In this document: positions 34,121-43,387 of the stretch, one piece after another
Position numbering within the stretch: position 1 is the first letter of the stretch
How the letters are laid out: the number at the start of each line of letters is the position of its first letter
NCBI GenBank assembly: GCA_963817335.1
Contig: CAWFNX010000005.1
Span: forward strand, 1,674,001-1,738,000
Source of the DNA: AV40 sp963817335
GTDB taxonomy: Bacteria > Verrucomicrobiota > Verrucomicrobiia > Chthoniobacterales > UBA10450
DNA length: 64,000 nt
Direction: 5' to 3'
Translations under genes and position numbers: made by a program
The notes under the pieces: model-generated
Databases searched by the model: none
Told to the model about the DNA's origin: nothing
What the model saw: the letters and a program-made list of their open reading frames with translations, nothing else

Positions 34121-36892
34121 TTATTCGCGGAGATTATCTGGCGCTGCGCCGATGGCGATCGCAGCGCGCAAGCGGTGCTGAATGCCGGCAATTCGGCTGG
34201 ACTCCGTGATCTTGCCGCGATTGTTATTGTCGCAAACGTAGAACGTATCGATGGCCGCGCCCTTTTGAGTGCTGATTCGGGACAGGGCAATGTTCACCCC
34301 TTCGTGTCCGAGCGCGGTCAGTAAGTCGTAAAGGAGGCCGATTCGATCCGGCGTCTCGATTTGGATCAACGTGTAGGTCGGATGCGCCTTGTTATCGATT
34401 GCAATCCCGGTCGGGAATTCCAATTCGTGTGATCGTTTGTGTTGGATATTGCGCCGGGCCTGTTCGAGCAGCGGACCAAACTCAAACGTCTCGACTTCAA
34501 GAGCGTGGCCGAGAGTCTTTTCCACCAAATCGCGATCGCGCTTTTCTGTAACAGGTCGTTCTTTCAGGTCGCAGACGCGGAAAATGCCGAGCACGGCCTG
34601 GTCTCCTCGTGGAAAGATGTCCGCGCTCAAAATATTGAGCGGAACAACCGAGAACGAGCCGGCGATTTTCGCCAACAGATCGTTGCGGTCCCAGGTGCAA
34701 AAGGAAACAACACTGTGGCCAAGCTGCGGAAATGCCTCCCATTCAATCGCCGGTTGCAAAGCGCGGTCTGGATCGGCTGAGGTGTTTTCGAAGAAAGAGC
34801 GGAAAAGATGCAGATGTTTCACGATCTCGGAAACGTCGAACGCGCGAAAATAATTGTCCGACATGAAGTCGAACTGGGCGTCGATTTCATCTTGGAAATC
34901 GGACGGCAACTCCGCCGCTACCGACGCCTGCAAAGTGTCACGCTCGATCTTCGTTTGCTCGAGGTAAGACTTCTGGTCGGTAAGGTACTGTGAGGTCGCG
35001 TGAAACAGCTGCCACACCAGCGACTCTTTCCAGTCGGACCAGCTTTGTCCGCTTGTGCCCTGACCGTCGGCCAGTGTCAATAACATCAGGGCGTGCAGAT
35101 TCTTCTGAGTGCGAATGATGTTGGCGAACTCCAGGATCGTCGCCGGATCGTCCAGGTTTCGCTGTTGTGCGGTATTGGAGAGGGTGACGTGGTGGTCCAC
35201 CAGCAGGATCAGCGACTTCCTTTGTTCAGGCGACAATTGCAGGCGTTTGGCAACGCTTTGGGCGAAGAACGCGCTCGCTTCGGAGTGGGGACGAGCGCCG
35301 ACCGCCCGGCCGGTGTCGTGCAGAAGCAGAGCCAGATAAAGAACGAACGGATCTTCGAGGTTCTCGAACAACGGGCGATAAGCGATCAACTTCGGATTCG
35401 TCGTGTTGATCAGCGCGTCCAGTTTGTCGATGCAGAGTAAAGTGTGCTCGTCGGCGGTGTAGCGATGAAAGAATTCGTGCTGCACCAGACAAGTGAGCTG
35501 CCCAAATTCCGGAATGTAGCGCCCAAGAAAATCAACTCGATGCATCAGGCGCAGCGCGCGTCCGACTTCGCCCTTCCGGGTCAGCATTGCTCTGAATATT
35601 TCGCGCGGCGCCTTGGCATACTGATAGGTTCGGGTCACTTCTTTGAGCGAACGACTCAATAAATCTTCAAGCTCCGGGCTGAGATCGACGTTGTGTTCCT
35701 GGGCCAGTTGAAACGCCCGCATCATCTCGACCGGGTCCGACTTGAAAAGATCTCGACGCTCGCTGTGCAGTTGGCCTTGTCGAATGAAGAACGAGCCAAG
35801 CCGGACTTGTCCCCCTCGTCGCAACGGCAAAAAGCTAAACAGCGACCGGGTGCGATTGGTGGCGTAACCGCTCGCGAATTGTTCGGTGATTCGTTCGGTG
35901 ACTCGAAAAATATTGCGGGTGTGCCCATAGTAATCTCGCATCAAGGCTTCACTGGCGCGCCGGCCTTCCTGGTCGTGATAACTCAAACGCTTGGCCAGTT
36001 CGGGTTGAATGTTCAGGTAGAGAACGTCCGCCGCTCGGCCGGACAGATAATGGAGATCTGTTCGCAAACGCAGAAGGAAATCATAAGCCGACTCAATCCT
36101 TCTCTGGTCCGATTCGCTTAACCAATCTTCGCCAACCAGATGCGTTGTGGTTAGCGCGCCTTCCTTGAAGTACGACATCCAGAGAAGATTCTGATAATCC
36201 CGTAGACCGCCGCAGCCACCTTTGATGTTCGGTTCCTGCATGTAAACGCTGTCACCGAATTTGGTGTGGCGAGCCGCCTGATCGCGCATGCGCAGCTCGA
36301 CGTATTCGCGCTCCGAACCGACTACGCATTTGGCCCGGAATTGATTTCGAAACTCACTGGCGAGAACGCGATCGCCGGCCAAAAAACGCGATTCGAGCAT
36401 CGCGGTCTTGGTGAGCATGTCGTTGTTTGCCTGATCGAGCGCTTGCTTGATGGAACGGGTGGAGTGTCCCACTTTGAAACCGATGTCCCACAGCAAATAC
36501 AGAATTTGCTCCGCCATTTGCGCGATATAAGGCGAGATCTTGCCGGCCCCGTTGCCGTGGAGAAGCATCACGTCCACGTCGCTGAATGGGTTCAGTTCGC
36601 CGCGGCCATACCCGCCAAGAGCGATCAGCGCCAGCTGAGTTGTTGGTGTGCCGAGTGTATTTGCCGCCGCGGCGAACACATGCCGGAGAATCACATCCAC
36701 CAACTCGCCGCGGCGCGCGCAAATTTCTCGACCACCGCCGCCGGCCTGATGTTTCAAACGCAGCCGATGTTCCTCGAGTTTGAGAAATTTTTTGTAAGTC
36801 GCGAGGACCTCGGTCGGCCGGCGCTTTCCCGCATCGGCCAGCTGGTCCTCAGCGTGGGCCAGCACTTTTTCCAGGTGTCGCGAATTCGGCAT
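34121..36892 (-). CDS. glnD: [Protein-PII] uridylyltransferase / uridylyl-removing enzyme
   Basis: About 923 residues, the GlnD size. The nucleotidyltransferase motif GGYGRGELNPFSDVDVML is near residue 95. The HD domain has LLLHDTGRAVGARPHSEAS, with Arg where Lys is common. Two ACT domains lie at the C-terminus (SFSVVPLNILSADIF and YTLIQIETPDRIGLLYDLLTALGHEGVNIALS). It senses glutamine and uridylylates PII. The ATG 36892 is used. A TTG two codons upstream gives MTM. It fits the nitrogen-control theme of gdhA and the NtrC-type pair. Confidence 0.93.
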   Translation of the reverse strand: MPNSRHLEKVLAHAEDQLADAGKRRPTEVLATYKKFLKLEEHRLRLKHQAGGGGREICARRGELVDVILRHVFAAAANTLGTPTTQLALIALGGYGRGELNPFSDVDVMLLHGNGAGKISPYIAQMAEQILYLLWDIGFKVGHSTRSIKQALDQANNDMLTKTAMLESRFLAGDRVLASEFRNQFRAKCVVGSEREYVELRMRDQAARHTKFGDSVYMQEPNIKGGCGGLRDYQNLLWMSYFKEGALTTTHLVGEDWLSESDQRRIESAYDFLLRLRTDLHYLSGRAADVLYLNIQPELAKRLSYHDQEGRRASEALMRDYYGHTRNIFRVTERITEQFASGYATNRTRSLFSFLPLRRGGQVRLGSFFIRQGQLHSERRDLFKSDPVEMMRAFQLAQEHNVDLSPELEDLLSRSLKEVTRTYQYAKAPREIFRAMLTRKGEVGRALRLMHRVDFLGRYIPEFGQLTCLVQHEFFHRYTADEHTLLCIDKLDALINTTNPKLIAYRPLFENLEDPFVLYLALLLHDTGRAVGARPHSEASAFFAQSVAKRLQLSPEQRKSLILLVDHHVTLSNTAQQRNLDDPATILEFANIIRTQKNLHALMLLTLADGQGTSGQSWSDWKESLVWQLFHATSQYLTDQKSYLEQTKIERDTLQASVAAELPSDFQDEIDAQFDFMSDNYFRAFDVSEIVKHLHLFRSFFENTSADPDRALQPAIEWEAFPQLGHSVVSFCTWDRNDLLAKIAGSFSVVPLNILSADIFPRGDQAVLGIFRVCDLKERPVTEKRDRDLVEKTLGHALEVETFEFGPLLEQARRNIQHKRSHELEFPTGIAIDNKAHPTYTLIQIETPDRIGLLYDLLTALGHEGVNIALSRISTQKGAAIDTFYVCDNNNRGKITESSRIAGIQHRLRAAIAIGAAPDNLRE

Positions 36893-36943
36893 TGTCAATC
36901 TTAGTGCACCGGGAATCTAGGATTGAACGGCCAAAATCCAACT

Positions 36944-36970
36944 GGGGTCGTATCTAAACATTCAACATTT
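36944..36970. repeat. Second copy of the 27-bp repeat arm
   Basis: It repeats, with no mismatch over 27 bases, the left arm of the inverted-repeat element at 4179-4205. It sits in the 200-bp gap between glnD and the NtrC-like regulator, near another short palindromic tract (GCCGCCTTCGC..). No partner arm was recognised nearby. Confidence 0.7.
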
Positions 36971-37096
36971 GAGATGCGACCGGCAAGCGGCCGCCTTCGC
37001 TGGAGGCTTCCGCCGCCGCTGAAGCTTTAGAGTGACGAGACGGCGTGCGCAGGGAACGCTTGTCCTACAATTTCCGATCTGACCTTCGAAGCGGCG

Positions 37097-38485
37097 CTAC
37101 AGTTCGATCGCGTAGCGTTTGAGTTTGTTGTAGAGGGTGGGGCGTTGAATCCCGAGAAGCTCGGCCGCTTTCTTTTTGTTTCCGTGACACTGCGCCAGAG
37201 CTTGAAGGATCGTGACCCGCTCCATGTCGTCCAGGCTTTGAACTCCTTGCGCCGGAACGTTGACGCCAATTTGCTGCAGCGCCGGCGGCAGTTGCACTTC
37301 GCGCGGCAATTCCTTTGTTCCGATTATGTTTTGCCTGGCCAGGACGACCGCATACTCGATCGAGTTCTGTAATTCGCGCACGTTACCCGGCCACGAATAG
37401 TCGAGGAGCTTCTGGAAAGCTTCCGGCGCGATCTCCGGCTCGGATTTGCCGAGCTGCTGGGCGAATTGCTTTACGAAAAATGCGACCAGCGGCGGAATAT
37501 CCTGTTTTCGATCGCGTAACGGCGGCAGGTCGATCTGAAAAGTGTTGATCCGGTAATACAGATCCGATCGCAGCCGATTTTCGGCAAGCGCTCTGGCAAT
37601 CGGGCGATTGGTTGCGGCGATCACCCGAAAATCTGCCTTGAGCGTCCGGGTGCTGCCGAGCGGCCGATATTCGCGTTCCTGAAGCACCCGCAGAAATCTC
37701 GTCTGCAGGTCCGCCGGCATGTCGGAAATTTCGTCGAGGAACAATGTGCTGCCGTCCGCCTCGGCGATCATTCCAGGGAAATCGTTCGTTGCTCCGGTGA
37801 ATGCGCCTTTCACGTAGCCGAACAGTTCGCCTTCGATCATGGTCTGGGGAAACGCCGCGCAATTCAGTTTCACCATCGGTCGTTCAGAGCGCCGGCTGCG
37901 GTGATGGATCAAATTGGCGATCACTTCTTTGCCCACGCCGCTTTCGCCAGTGATCAACACGTTGGCTTCGGACGGGGCCATTGAGTTGATCAACTCCTCG
38001 ATCTCCTGCATCGATTTGCTTTGGAATATTGGATTCGAGCGCGTCTCCGCGATTTCCAGGCGCTTTTCGAGCTCCTCGGTCCGGGCGCGCAATTTTTGGG
38101 TCTCGCGGAGAAGCGATTGTTTTTCGAGCGCCTTTTCCACGAGGCTCAGAAGTTCTTCCGGCGCGTAGGGCTTGCTTACGAAATGATACGCGCCACGCTT
38201 AATCGATTCGATTGCGTTGTTGAGGGTATCGTGCGCCGTCAGGACGATGACCGGCATCTCGGGCCATTCCGCTTTTATTTTGTCGAGAATTTCCAATCCC
38301 TGGACGTCCGGCAATTGCAGATCGAGTAAAACGAGCGACGCCGATTTGTTTTTCAACGCTTTGAGACCGGCGGCAGCAGTGGCCGCAGTTTCCGTTTCAA
38401 ATCCGTGCCGGCCCAGCAGCGCCTCCAGAGTGAGCAGAATCGGACGCTCGTCGTCGATGATGAGAATCCGACGGGTTTCTTTCAC
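37097..38485 (-). CDS. NtrC-type sigma-54 response regulator
   Basis: 462 residues. The receiver has DDERP near the N-terminus, the phospho-acceptor Asp55 (LVLLDLQLPD) and the switch Lys (FVSKPY). The AAA+ part has GESGVGKE and the GAFTGA loop (GAFTGATND). A Fis-type helix-turn-helix ends the protein (KKKAAELLGIQRPTLYNKLKRY). The adjacent kinase (38493-39188) lies 7 bases upstream on the same strand, so they form a two-component pair. Target genes are unknown. Confidence 0.95.
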   Translation of the reverse strand: MKETRRILIIDDERPILLTLEALLGRHGFETETAATAAAGLKALKNKSASLVLLDLQLPDVQGLEILDKIKAEWPEMPVIVLTAHDTLNNAIESIKRGAYHFVSKPYAPEELLSLVEKALEKQSLLRETQKLRARTEELEKRLEIAETRSNPIFQSKSMQEIEELINSMAPSEANVLITGESGVGKEVIANLIHHRSRRSERPMVKLNCAAFPQTMIEGELFGYVKGAFTGATNDFPGMIAEADGSTLFLDEISDMPADLQTRFLRVLQEREYRPLGSTRTLKADFRVIAATNRPIARALAENRLRSDLYYRINTFQIDLPPLRDRKQDIPPLVAFFVKQFAQQLGKSEPEIAPEAFQKLLDYSWPGNVRELQNSIEYAVVLARQNIIGTKELPREVQLPPALQQIGVNVPAQGVQSLDDMERVTILQALAQCHGNKKKAAELLGIQRPTLYNKLKRYAIEL

Positions 38486-38492
38486 GATCTTT

Positions 38493-39188
38493 CTACTTGG
38501 AAAGTGGCAAAGTGATTTTGGTCACGAGTATGGATGTCGAACGTTCGTAGTTCGCCTCAAATTTACCGCCGTGCGCTTCGGCAATGATGCGAACCCGGTT
38601 GAGCCCGAGGCCGTAGTGACCGTGACTTATGTGGTGAAGCGGCTCGCGTCCCCAATTTGTGGTCGACAGGTCGAACTTTGCCTTCGGTTCGTGGAGTTCA
38701 AAGACAAAATGATCCTTATCGATGTGGGCTTTCGCGGTAACGCCCTTGGTGTTTCGCTCGTGATGAAACGCGTTTGCGAAAAGCTCGAGTAACATTTCCT
38801 GCGCGAGGAATGGATCGATCAGCAGTTTTTCATCCTTGAGCTGCACGTCCCAAGTCACCTTGGTCGCTTCGATCGGCAAATTCTTGGCCAGTTTCTGTTT
38901 TACGTCGTCCATGAAATCGGCGGCCAAATATGTTATCAAACTTGGAGTGGTCTGCCCGAGGGCGGCGCTCAGTTTTTGCAGACCGATTCCAATCTCGGAA
39001 ACCATTTCCCGCAGGCGCTTGACTTCGCCTTTCAATTCCGGGTTGTCGGCCAGCTCGGCGAGATAAGCCGACTGAAGCTCGACTGCGTTCACATTGTTCC
39101 GAATATCGTGACCGAGTTGGCGAATAAACTTCACGATGTCCGGCCAGGAAACACTCGGCGAGTCGCTCTGTGGTTTCTCGGTGCTCAT
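38493..39188 (-). CDS. Soluble histidine kinase partner of the NtrC-type regulator
   Basis: 231 residues with no membrane span. The H-box has His27 (RQLGHDIRNNVNAVE), and the ATPase part has a near-typical N-box (EMLLELFANAFHH) and the G-box GHYGLGLNRVRIIAEAHGGKFEA. No sensor domain is present, so the signal must come from a partner protein or small ligand. It is directly upstream of the regulator (7-base gap). Overall a short kinase without input domain. Confidence 0.85.
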   Translation of the reverse strand: MSTEKPQSDSPSVSWPDIVKFIRQLGHDIRNNVNAVELQSAYLAELADNPELKGEVKRLREMVSEIGIGLQKLSAALGQTTPSLITYLAADFMDDVKQKLAKNLPIEATKVTWDVQLKDEKLLIDPFLAQEMLLELFANAFHHERNTKGVTAKAHIDKDHFVFELHEPKAKFDLSTTNWGREPLHHISHGHYGLGLNRVRIIAEAHGGKFEANYERSTSILVTKITLPLSK

Positions 39189-39213
39189 AAGTCAAACTGA
39201 GACCGAGCAATCG

Positions 39214-40791
39214 CTATTCCCTGAGGGAAAATTTGTCGTCTGACGGTCCTTCACCTTTTGAAGTCTGCACATTCGGATCGTTGCTCGCAAGGTGTTGCAG
39301 TGCATGAAAAACGTCCTCCGGATCGGCATCGATCGTCCGCGCGATTTCCTCGGCCGTTTTTCCGTCTCCTCGCGAAAGTTTTTCCTGCGCTGCGCTTTGC
39401 ACTTGAAGCAGGCGAGTGGCGGCTTTCTTTCCGGCTTCAACCCCCGGTTGATGGTAGGCGTTGATGTTCACGAGCGAGCCATAGAATCCAACCGCGCGTT
39501 CGTAGAGCGCGATTAAGGCGCCGATGCTGAAAGCGTTCGCGTCCGGAATGCTAACCGTTATCGATTGGCGGTTCTTTTCGTAAAGCGCCGAGCGCGTCCC
39601 GCGCAGGAACCCGTGGAGATAATCGCCGCTGGTCACGCCGGGATCGACTTCAAACGCCGGTTTGTCTCGATCCTTGGCCACTTCGATAAACGTGACGAAG
39701 AAATTCAAAACGCCGTCACGCAATTGCTGAACGTAAGCATGTTGATCGGTCGATCCTTTGTTTCCGTAAACGGCGATGCCCTGGTTCACGACGTTGCCGT
39801 TTAGATCCTTCTCTTTGCCTAACGACTCCATCACCAATTGCTGCAGATAACGACTGAAAAGAAGGAGACGGTCTTTGTAAGGCAGCACCACCATGTCTTT
39901 TTCGCCGCGGCCGTTCCCAATGTAAAACCACATCAAGGCCAGGAGCATTGCGGCATTCTGAAGAAAATCGTTGTCGCGGGTTCTTTCGTCCATCGCCGCG
40001 GCGCCGGCCAGAAATTTGTCGGTATCGAGACCCTGAAGCGCCATCGGCACGAGACCCACTGCGCTCATTACTGAGGTCCGTCCACCTACCCAGTCCCACA
40101 TCGGGAAACGGACCAGCCAGCCATTTTCCTCTGCGTATTTGTCTAAATCACTTCCGTTGCCCGTTATCGCGATCGCGCTTTTCGGGAAATCCAGGCCGGC
40201 CGCTTTGAACCGGGCCTCAGCTTCGAGCATCCCGTTGCGCGTTTCCTTGGTTCCACCGGATTTGGAAATGACAACGACGATGGTTGTCGCAAGCTCCTTG
40301 CCGATCCTGTCGAAAACGCGATCAAACCCATCCGGATCGGTGTTGTCGAAAAAATAAATGTCCATCGGATCTGCGGCGGTTCCGAGGGCGTCAGCGATGA
40401 ATTCCGGGCCGAGCGCGGATCCGCCGATTCCGATCGATAAGATGTGTTGAAACTTTTCGCCTCGAGCGTTTTTGATTTTGCCGCTGTGCACATCGGCGGC
40501 GAACTGTTTTATCCGCGCGTTGGTATTTTCGATCTCAGATCGCAGTTCGGCGTTCGGCGCGAGTGACGGTTTTCGAAGCCAGTAGTGTCCAACCATTCGG
40601 TTCTCGTCCGGATTTGCGATTCCGCCGGCTTCCAAGTCGCGCATGGCGGCGAAGGCTTTGTCCATCTTCGGTCGCATCTGACCGAAGAAATCGTCCGGAA
40701 ACTTCATTCGACTGATGTCGATCGAAAAACCGAGATCTTCGTAGCGCAGAAAGTATTGCTGGAATCGCTGCCAAAGCGACGAAGAGGCCAT
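39214..40791 (-). CDS. pgi: Glucose-6-phosphate isomerase
   Basis: 525 residues. Family signatures are IGIGGSALGPEFIADAL, VVVISKSGGTKETRN, GGRTSVMSAVGLVPMAL and the later STDQHAYVQQLRDG (with Gln-Leu). The long size (normal about 440-550) and the insert around PDANAFSIG fit the bacterial/eukaryotic type. It interconverts glucose-6-phosphate and fructose-6-phosphate. It is on the same strand as the preceding two-component genes with a 25-base gap. The promoter region holds GTGAC repeats (40797-40892). Confidence 0.95.
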   Translation of the reverse strand: MASSSLWQRFQQYFLRYEDLGFSIDISRMKFPDDFFGQMRPKMDKAFAAMRDLEAGGIANPDENRMVGHYWLRKPSLAPNAELRSEIENTNARIKQFAADVHSGKIKNARGEKFQHILSIGIGGSALGPEFIADALGTAADPMDIYFFDNTDPDGFDRVFDRIGKELATTIVVVISKSGGTKETRNGMLEAEARFKAAGLDFPKSAIAITGNGSDLDKYAEENGWLVRFPMWDWVGGRTSVMSAVGLVPMALQGLDTDKFLAGAAAMDERTRDNDFLQNAAMLLALMWFYIGNGRGEKDMVVLPYKDRLLLFSRYLQQLVMESLGKEKDLNGNVVNQGIAVYGNKGSTDQHAYVQQLRDGVLNFFVTFIEVAKDRDKPAFEVDPGVTSGDYLHGFLRGTRSALYEKNRQSITVSIPDANAFSIGALIALYERAVGFYGSLVNINAYHQPGVEAGKKAATRLLQVQSAAQEKLSRGDGKTAEEIARTIDADPEDVFHALQHLASNDPNVQTSKGEGPSDDKFSLRE

Positions 40792-40796
40792 AAATC

Positions 40797-40892
40797 AGTG
40801 ACGAGTGACGGGTGACGAGTGACGAGGTTTCATTGATCGACGCCAATTCATCATCTTCTTACATGTCACATGTCACACGTCACTTGTCACTT
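40797..40892. repeat. GTGACGA / TGTCAC short-unit repeat tract
   Basis: About 40799-40826 holds four imperfect GTGACGA units. About 40862-40890 holds the inverse TGTCAC units (ATGTCACATGTCACACGTCACTTGTCAC in essence). The two tracts are partly complementary, so a long hairpin is possible. It lies between pgi and the S9 peptidase gene. Similar short-unit tracts occur at 2876-2910. Confidence 0.65.
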
Positions 40893-43199
40893 TGTTGTCG
40901 GCGGTTTTGCTGCGCCCGGCTCCTTCTTGACTGGCACTTCTTCTTTTGGCGCGACTTCGTATTCCGGCTTGGGCATGCCCATCAGCCAATGATCGAACCA
41001 GCCGACAATGTTCTGCAATCGCTCGACCCGGTGCCAGGGCTGGCCGGAGCGGGATAGTTCGTGCGATTCATTCGGGAAACGCACCATTACGGTTGGAATT
41101 TTCCGAAACTTCAGCGCTCGGAACATTTCTTCGCCGCCCGCGCCCGGCGGTGTCCGGTAATCGGCTTCACCCAGAATAAACATCATCGGCGTTTTGACGT
41201 TCTTAATATAAGTGATCGGCGATCGCGCTTTGAAATCTTCCTCCTGGTCGAATGGCGGGCCTTTGAACCAGTTTGGTTGAAACAAAGTGAAGTCGGCCGT
41301 GTACCACCAGTGGGCCCAGCTCGCGATGTCTCTCTGCGCCACCGCGGCGGCGAATCGATCAGTGTGACCCACCACCCAGTTCGTGAGCAGGCCGCCGCCG
41401 CTTCCGCCTGTTACCCCCAGTTTCTTGCCGTCGATGTAACCGCGTTTGACCGCTTCATCGACCCCAGCCATCAGATCTTTGAAATCGTCGCCGGGATAAT
41501 GGTACTGGATCACGTTTCCGAACTCCTGACCGTAAGTTGTGCTGCCGCGCGGATTCGGGAACAACACGACGTAACCCTTGGCGGCCATCCATTGGAATTC
41601 GTGGAAGAAAACATATCCGTAGGCCGTGTGGGGCCCGCCGTGAATATTCAAAATCAGCGGATACTTTTTGGCGGGGCTGAAGTCCGGCGGCTTTTGCAAC
41701 CAGGCTTCGATATTCTTTCCATCGAAACTTTTGTAATGGATTTCCTCCGGCTCGGTGAGATTTAACTTCGACAACAGCGCATCGTTGAAATGAGTGAGCT
41801 GCTTTGGATTGCCGCCGTTTTGGTCAGCCACGAATAAATCGCTAAGGCGCGTCGGGGTCGAAACGGTGTAGACCAGTTTTGATCTGTCCTGGGTTGCCCG
41901 CAGGCTGATTACCGATTGATTGCCGGACGTTAAATCTGTCGGCGCCCCGGATTCGGCATCGAACGACGCGATGTTTGCCTTGCCTTCTTTCGAGTAAATT
42001 TGGATCAACGACCGGCCATCTGGTGTCCAGATCGTGGCGTTTCGACCGCCGGCGCGGGGTGTTTCGGAATCGCCAATCAACGAATTGCGAATGTCGAAGT
42101 CGAATTTCTCCGTCAGATTTTTTGGCTTCGCGTTGGGAGTAAGCTCAACGGTCCAGAGATCGGGCTGAGTGTAGGAACTAACGGGTTGCGTCACTTCGGC
42201 CACAAACGCGAGCCGTTTGCCATCCGGGCTCAGCGACAAGCCGCCGATGCCCATCTCGATCGTGTTGATCTTGGTCGGGTTGCCGCCATTCGCGCTGATT
42301 GAATAGAGCTCGCTTCGCGGACGTTCGTAGTATGGCTCATCCACGTGCAGCGAAACGAAGTAAAGTTGGCTGCCATCCTTCGACCAGGTAATGCCGCCCT
42401 CGTCGAAGCGGCCGAAGGTGAGTTGCTTTGGCTGCACTTTTTCGTCGGCGTTATGCGGCGCAGAAATTGCCCAAATGTGCGACGGATGTTTTGGATCCGC
42501 GTAACCTTCATTGTCCTCGCGGTAAACCGCCCGGGTGATAACTCGAACGTCGCTCTCATGCTCGGATTCGGCTTCCGCTTTTTTCACTGCTTGGTCGCCC
42601 TCCGTTTTGCCCTTTGAGCTCTTATCGGTTGGGCTTTTTGCTCCCTCAGGCGAGGCAGCGGGCGAAGTAGCGCTCAGGGCTTTCTTTAATTCCTCTTCCT
42701 TCTTCTTCTTTCTATCCTGCTTGGCCAGATCTTCTGGATTCGTCTCGCTGGTGAATGCAATCGTTTTTCCATCCGGCGACCACGCCGGATTACTCGCCCC
42801 CTTCGGAAGATCTGTGAACGCGAACGAATCACCGCCGGCCATGGGCAGGATGGACAACTGCGGTGATTCGGGTTTGCCGTCTTTCTCGGCTGCTCGCAAG
42901 AAAACCAGGAACTTTCCGTCGGGCGACCATCGGGGAGTTGAATCGTGATCGCCCTTGGTCAGCTGATGCGGTTCTTCGCTCCCCGACATCGGCACCGACC
43001 AGATCGACGTGGCGTAGCCTTCTTTTTTCTCGTTTACGGTGACCCGCACAAATGCAACCCGGGACCCGTCCGGCGAGACTTGCGGGTCGCCGATCCAGAC
43101 AAAATCCCACAGATCCTTTTCAGTAATGTTCCGCTTTTGGCCGAACGAACTTGCCAGGCTTAGAACGAAGACGAGTGCGAACGCGAAAACTATGCGCAT
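40887..43199 (-). CDS. S9 family (prolyl-oligopeptidase type) peptidase
   Basis: 770 residues with an N-terminal signal peptide (MRIVFAFALVFVLSLASSFG). The front half has TolB-like beta-propeller repeats (SPDGSRVAFVRV, WSPDGKFLVFLRAAEKDG, WSPDGKTIAFTSET). The C-terminal catalytic domain has Ser in GVTGGSGGGLLTNW, Asp in ILGEADYRTPPG and His in FPNESHELSRSGQP. It is a typical secreted dipeptidyl- or acylaminoacyl-peptidase that degrades oligopeptides. The stretch KKKEEELKKAL..EGAKSPTDKSSKGK around 165-205 is a charged insertion. Confidence 0.93.
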   Translation of the reverse strand: MRIVFAFALVFVLSLASSFGQKRNITEKDLWDFVWIGDPQVSPDGSRVAFVRVTVNEKKEGYATSIWSVPMSGSEEPHQLTKGDHDSTPRWSPDGKFLVFLRAAEKDGKPESPQLSILPMAGGDSFAFTDLPKGASNPAWSPDGKTIAFTSETNPEDLAKQDRKKKKEEELKKALSATSPAASPEGAKSPTDKSSKGKTEGDQAVKKAEAESEHESDVRVITRAVYREDNEGYADPKHPSHIWAISAPHNADEKVQPKQLTFGRFDEGGITWSKDGSQLYFVSLHVDEPYYERPRSELYSISANGGNPTKINTIEMGIGGLSLSPDGKRLAFVAEVTQPVSSYTQPDLWTVELTPNAKPKNLTEKFDFDIRNSLIGDSETPRAGGRNATIWTPDGRSLIQIYSKEGKANIASFDAESGAPTDLTSGNQSVISLRATQDRSKLVYTVSTPTRLSDLFVADQNGGNPKQLTHFNDALLSKLNLTEPEEIHYKSFDGKNIEAWLQKPPDFSPAKKYPLILNIHGGPHTAYGYVFFHEFQWMAAKGYVVLFPNPRGSTTYGQEFGNVIQYHYPGDDFKDLMAGVDEAVKRGYIDGKKLGVTGGSGGGLLTNWVVGHTDRFAAAVAQRDIASWAHWWYTADFTLFQPNWFKGPPFDQEEDFKARSPITYIKNVKTPMMFILGEADYRTPPGAGGEEMFRALKFRKIPTVMVRFPNESHELSRSGQPWHRVERLQNIVGWFDHWLMGMPKPEYEVAPKEEVPVKKEPGAAKPPTTK

Positions 43200-43387
43200 A
43201 GATATCTTAATAGATTGGCGGCGTCAGGCTGCCAAGCCGAACGTTATAACGATCGCGTCCGCTCGAATGATTCGCCTTTGCCAAACACAATTTTGCGGAC
43301 CGCCGATTGGCTCGGTCAATGCTCGTTCAGTCTTTGATGATTCGGGGATCGGTGATACAATCCGCCCCGGAAACAGTCGCCATTTCT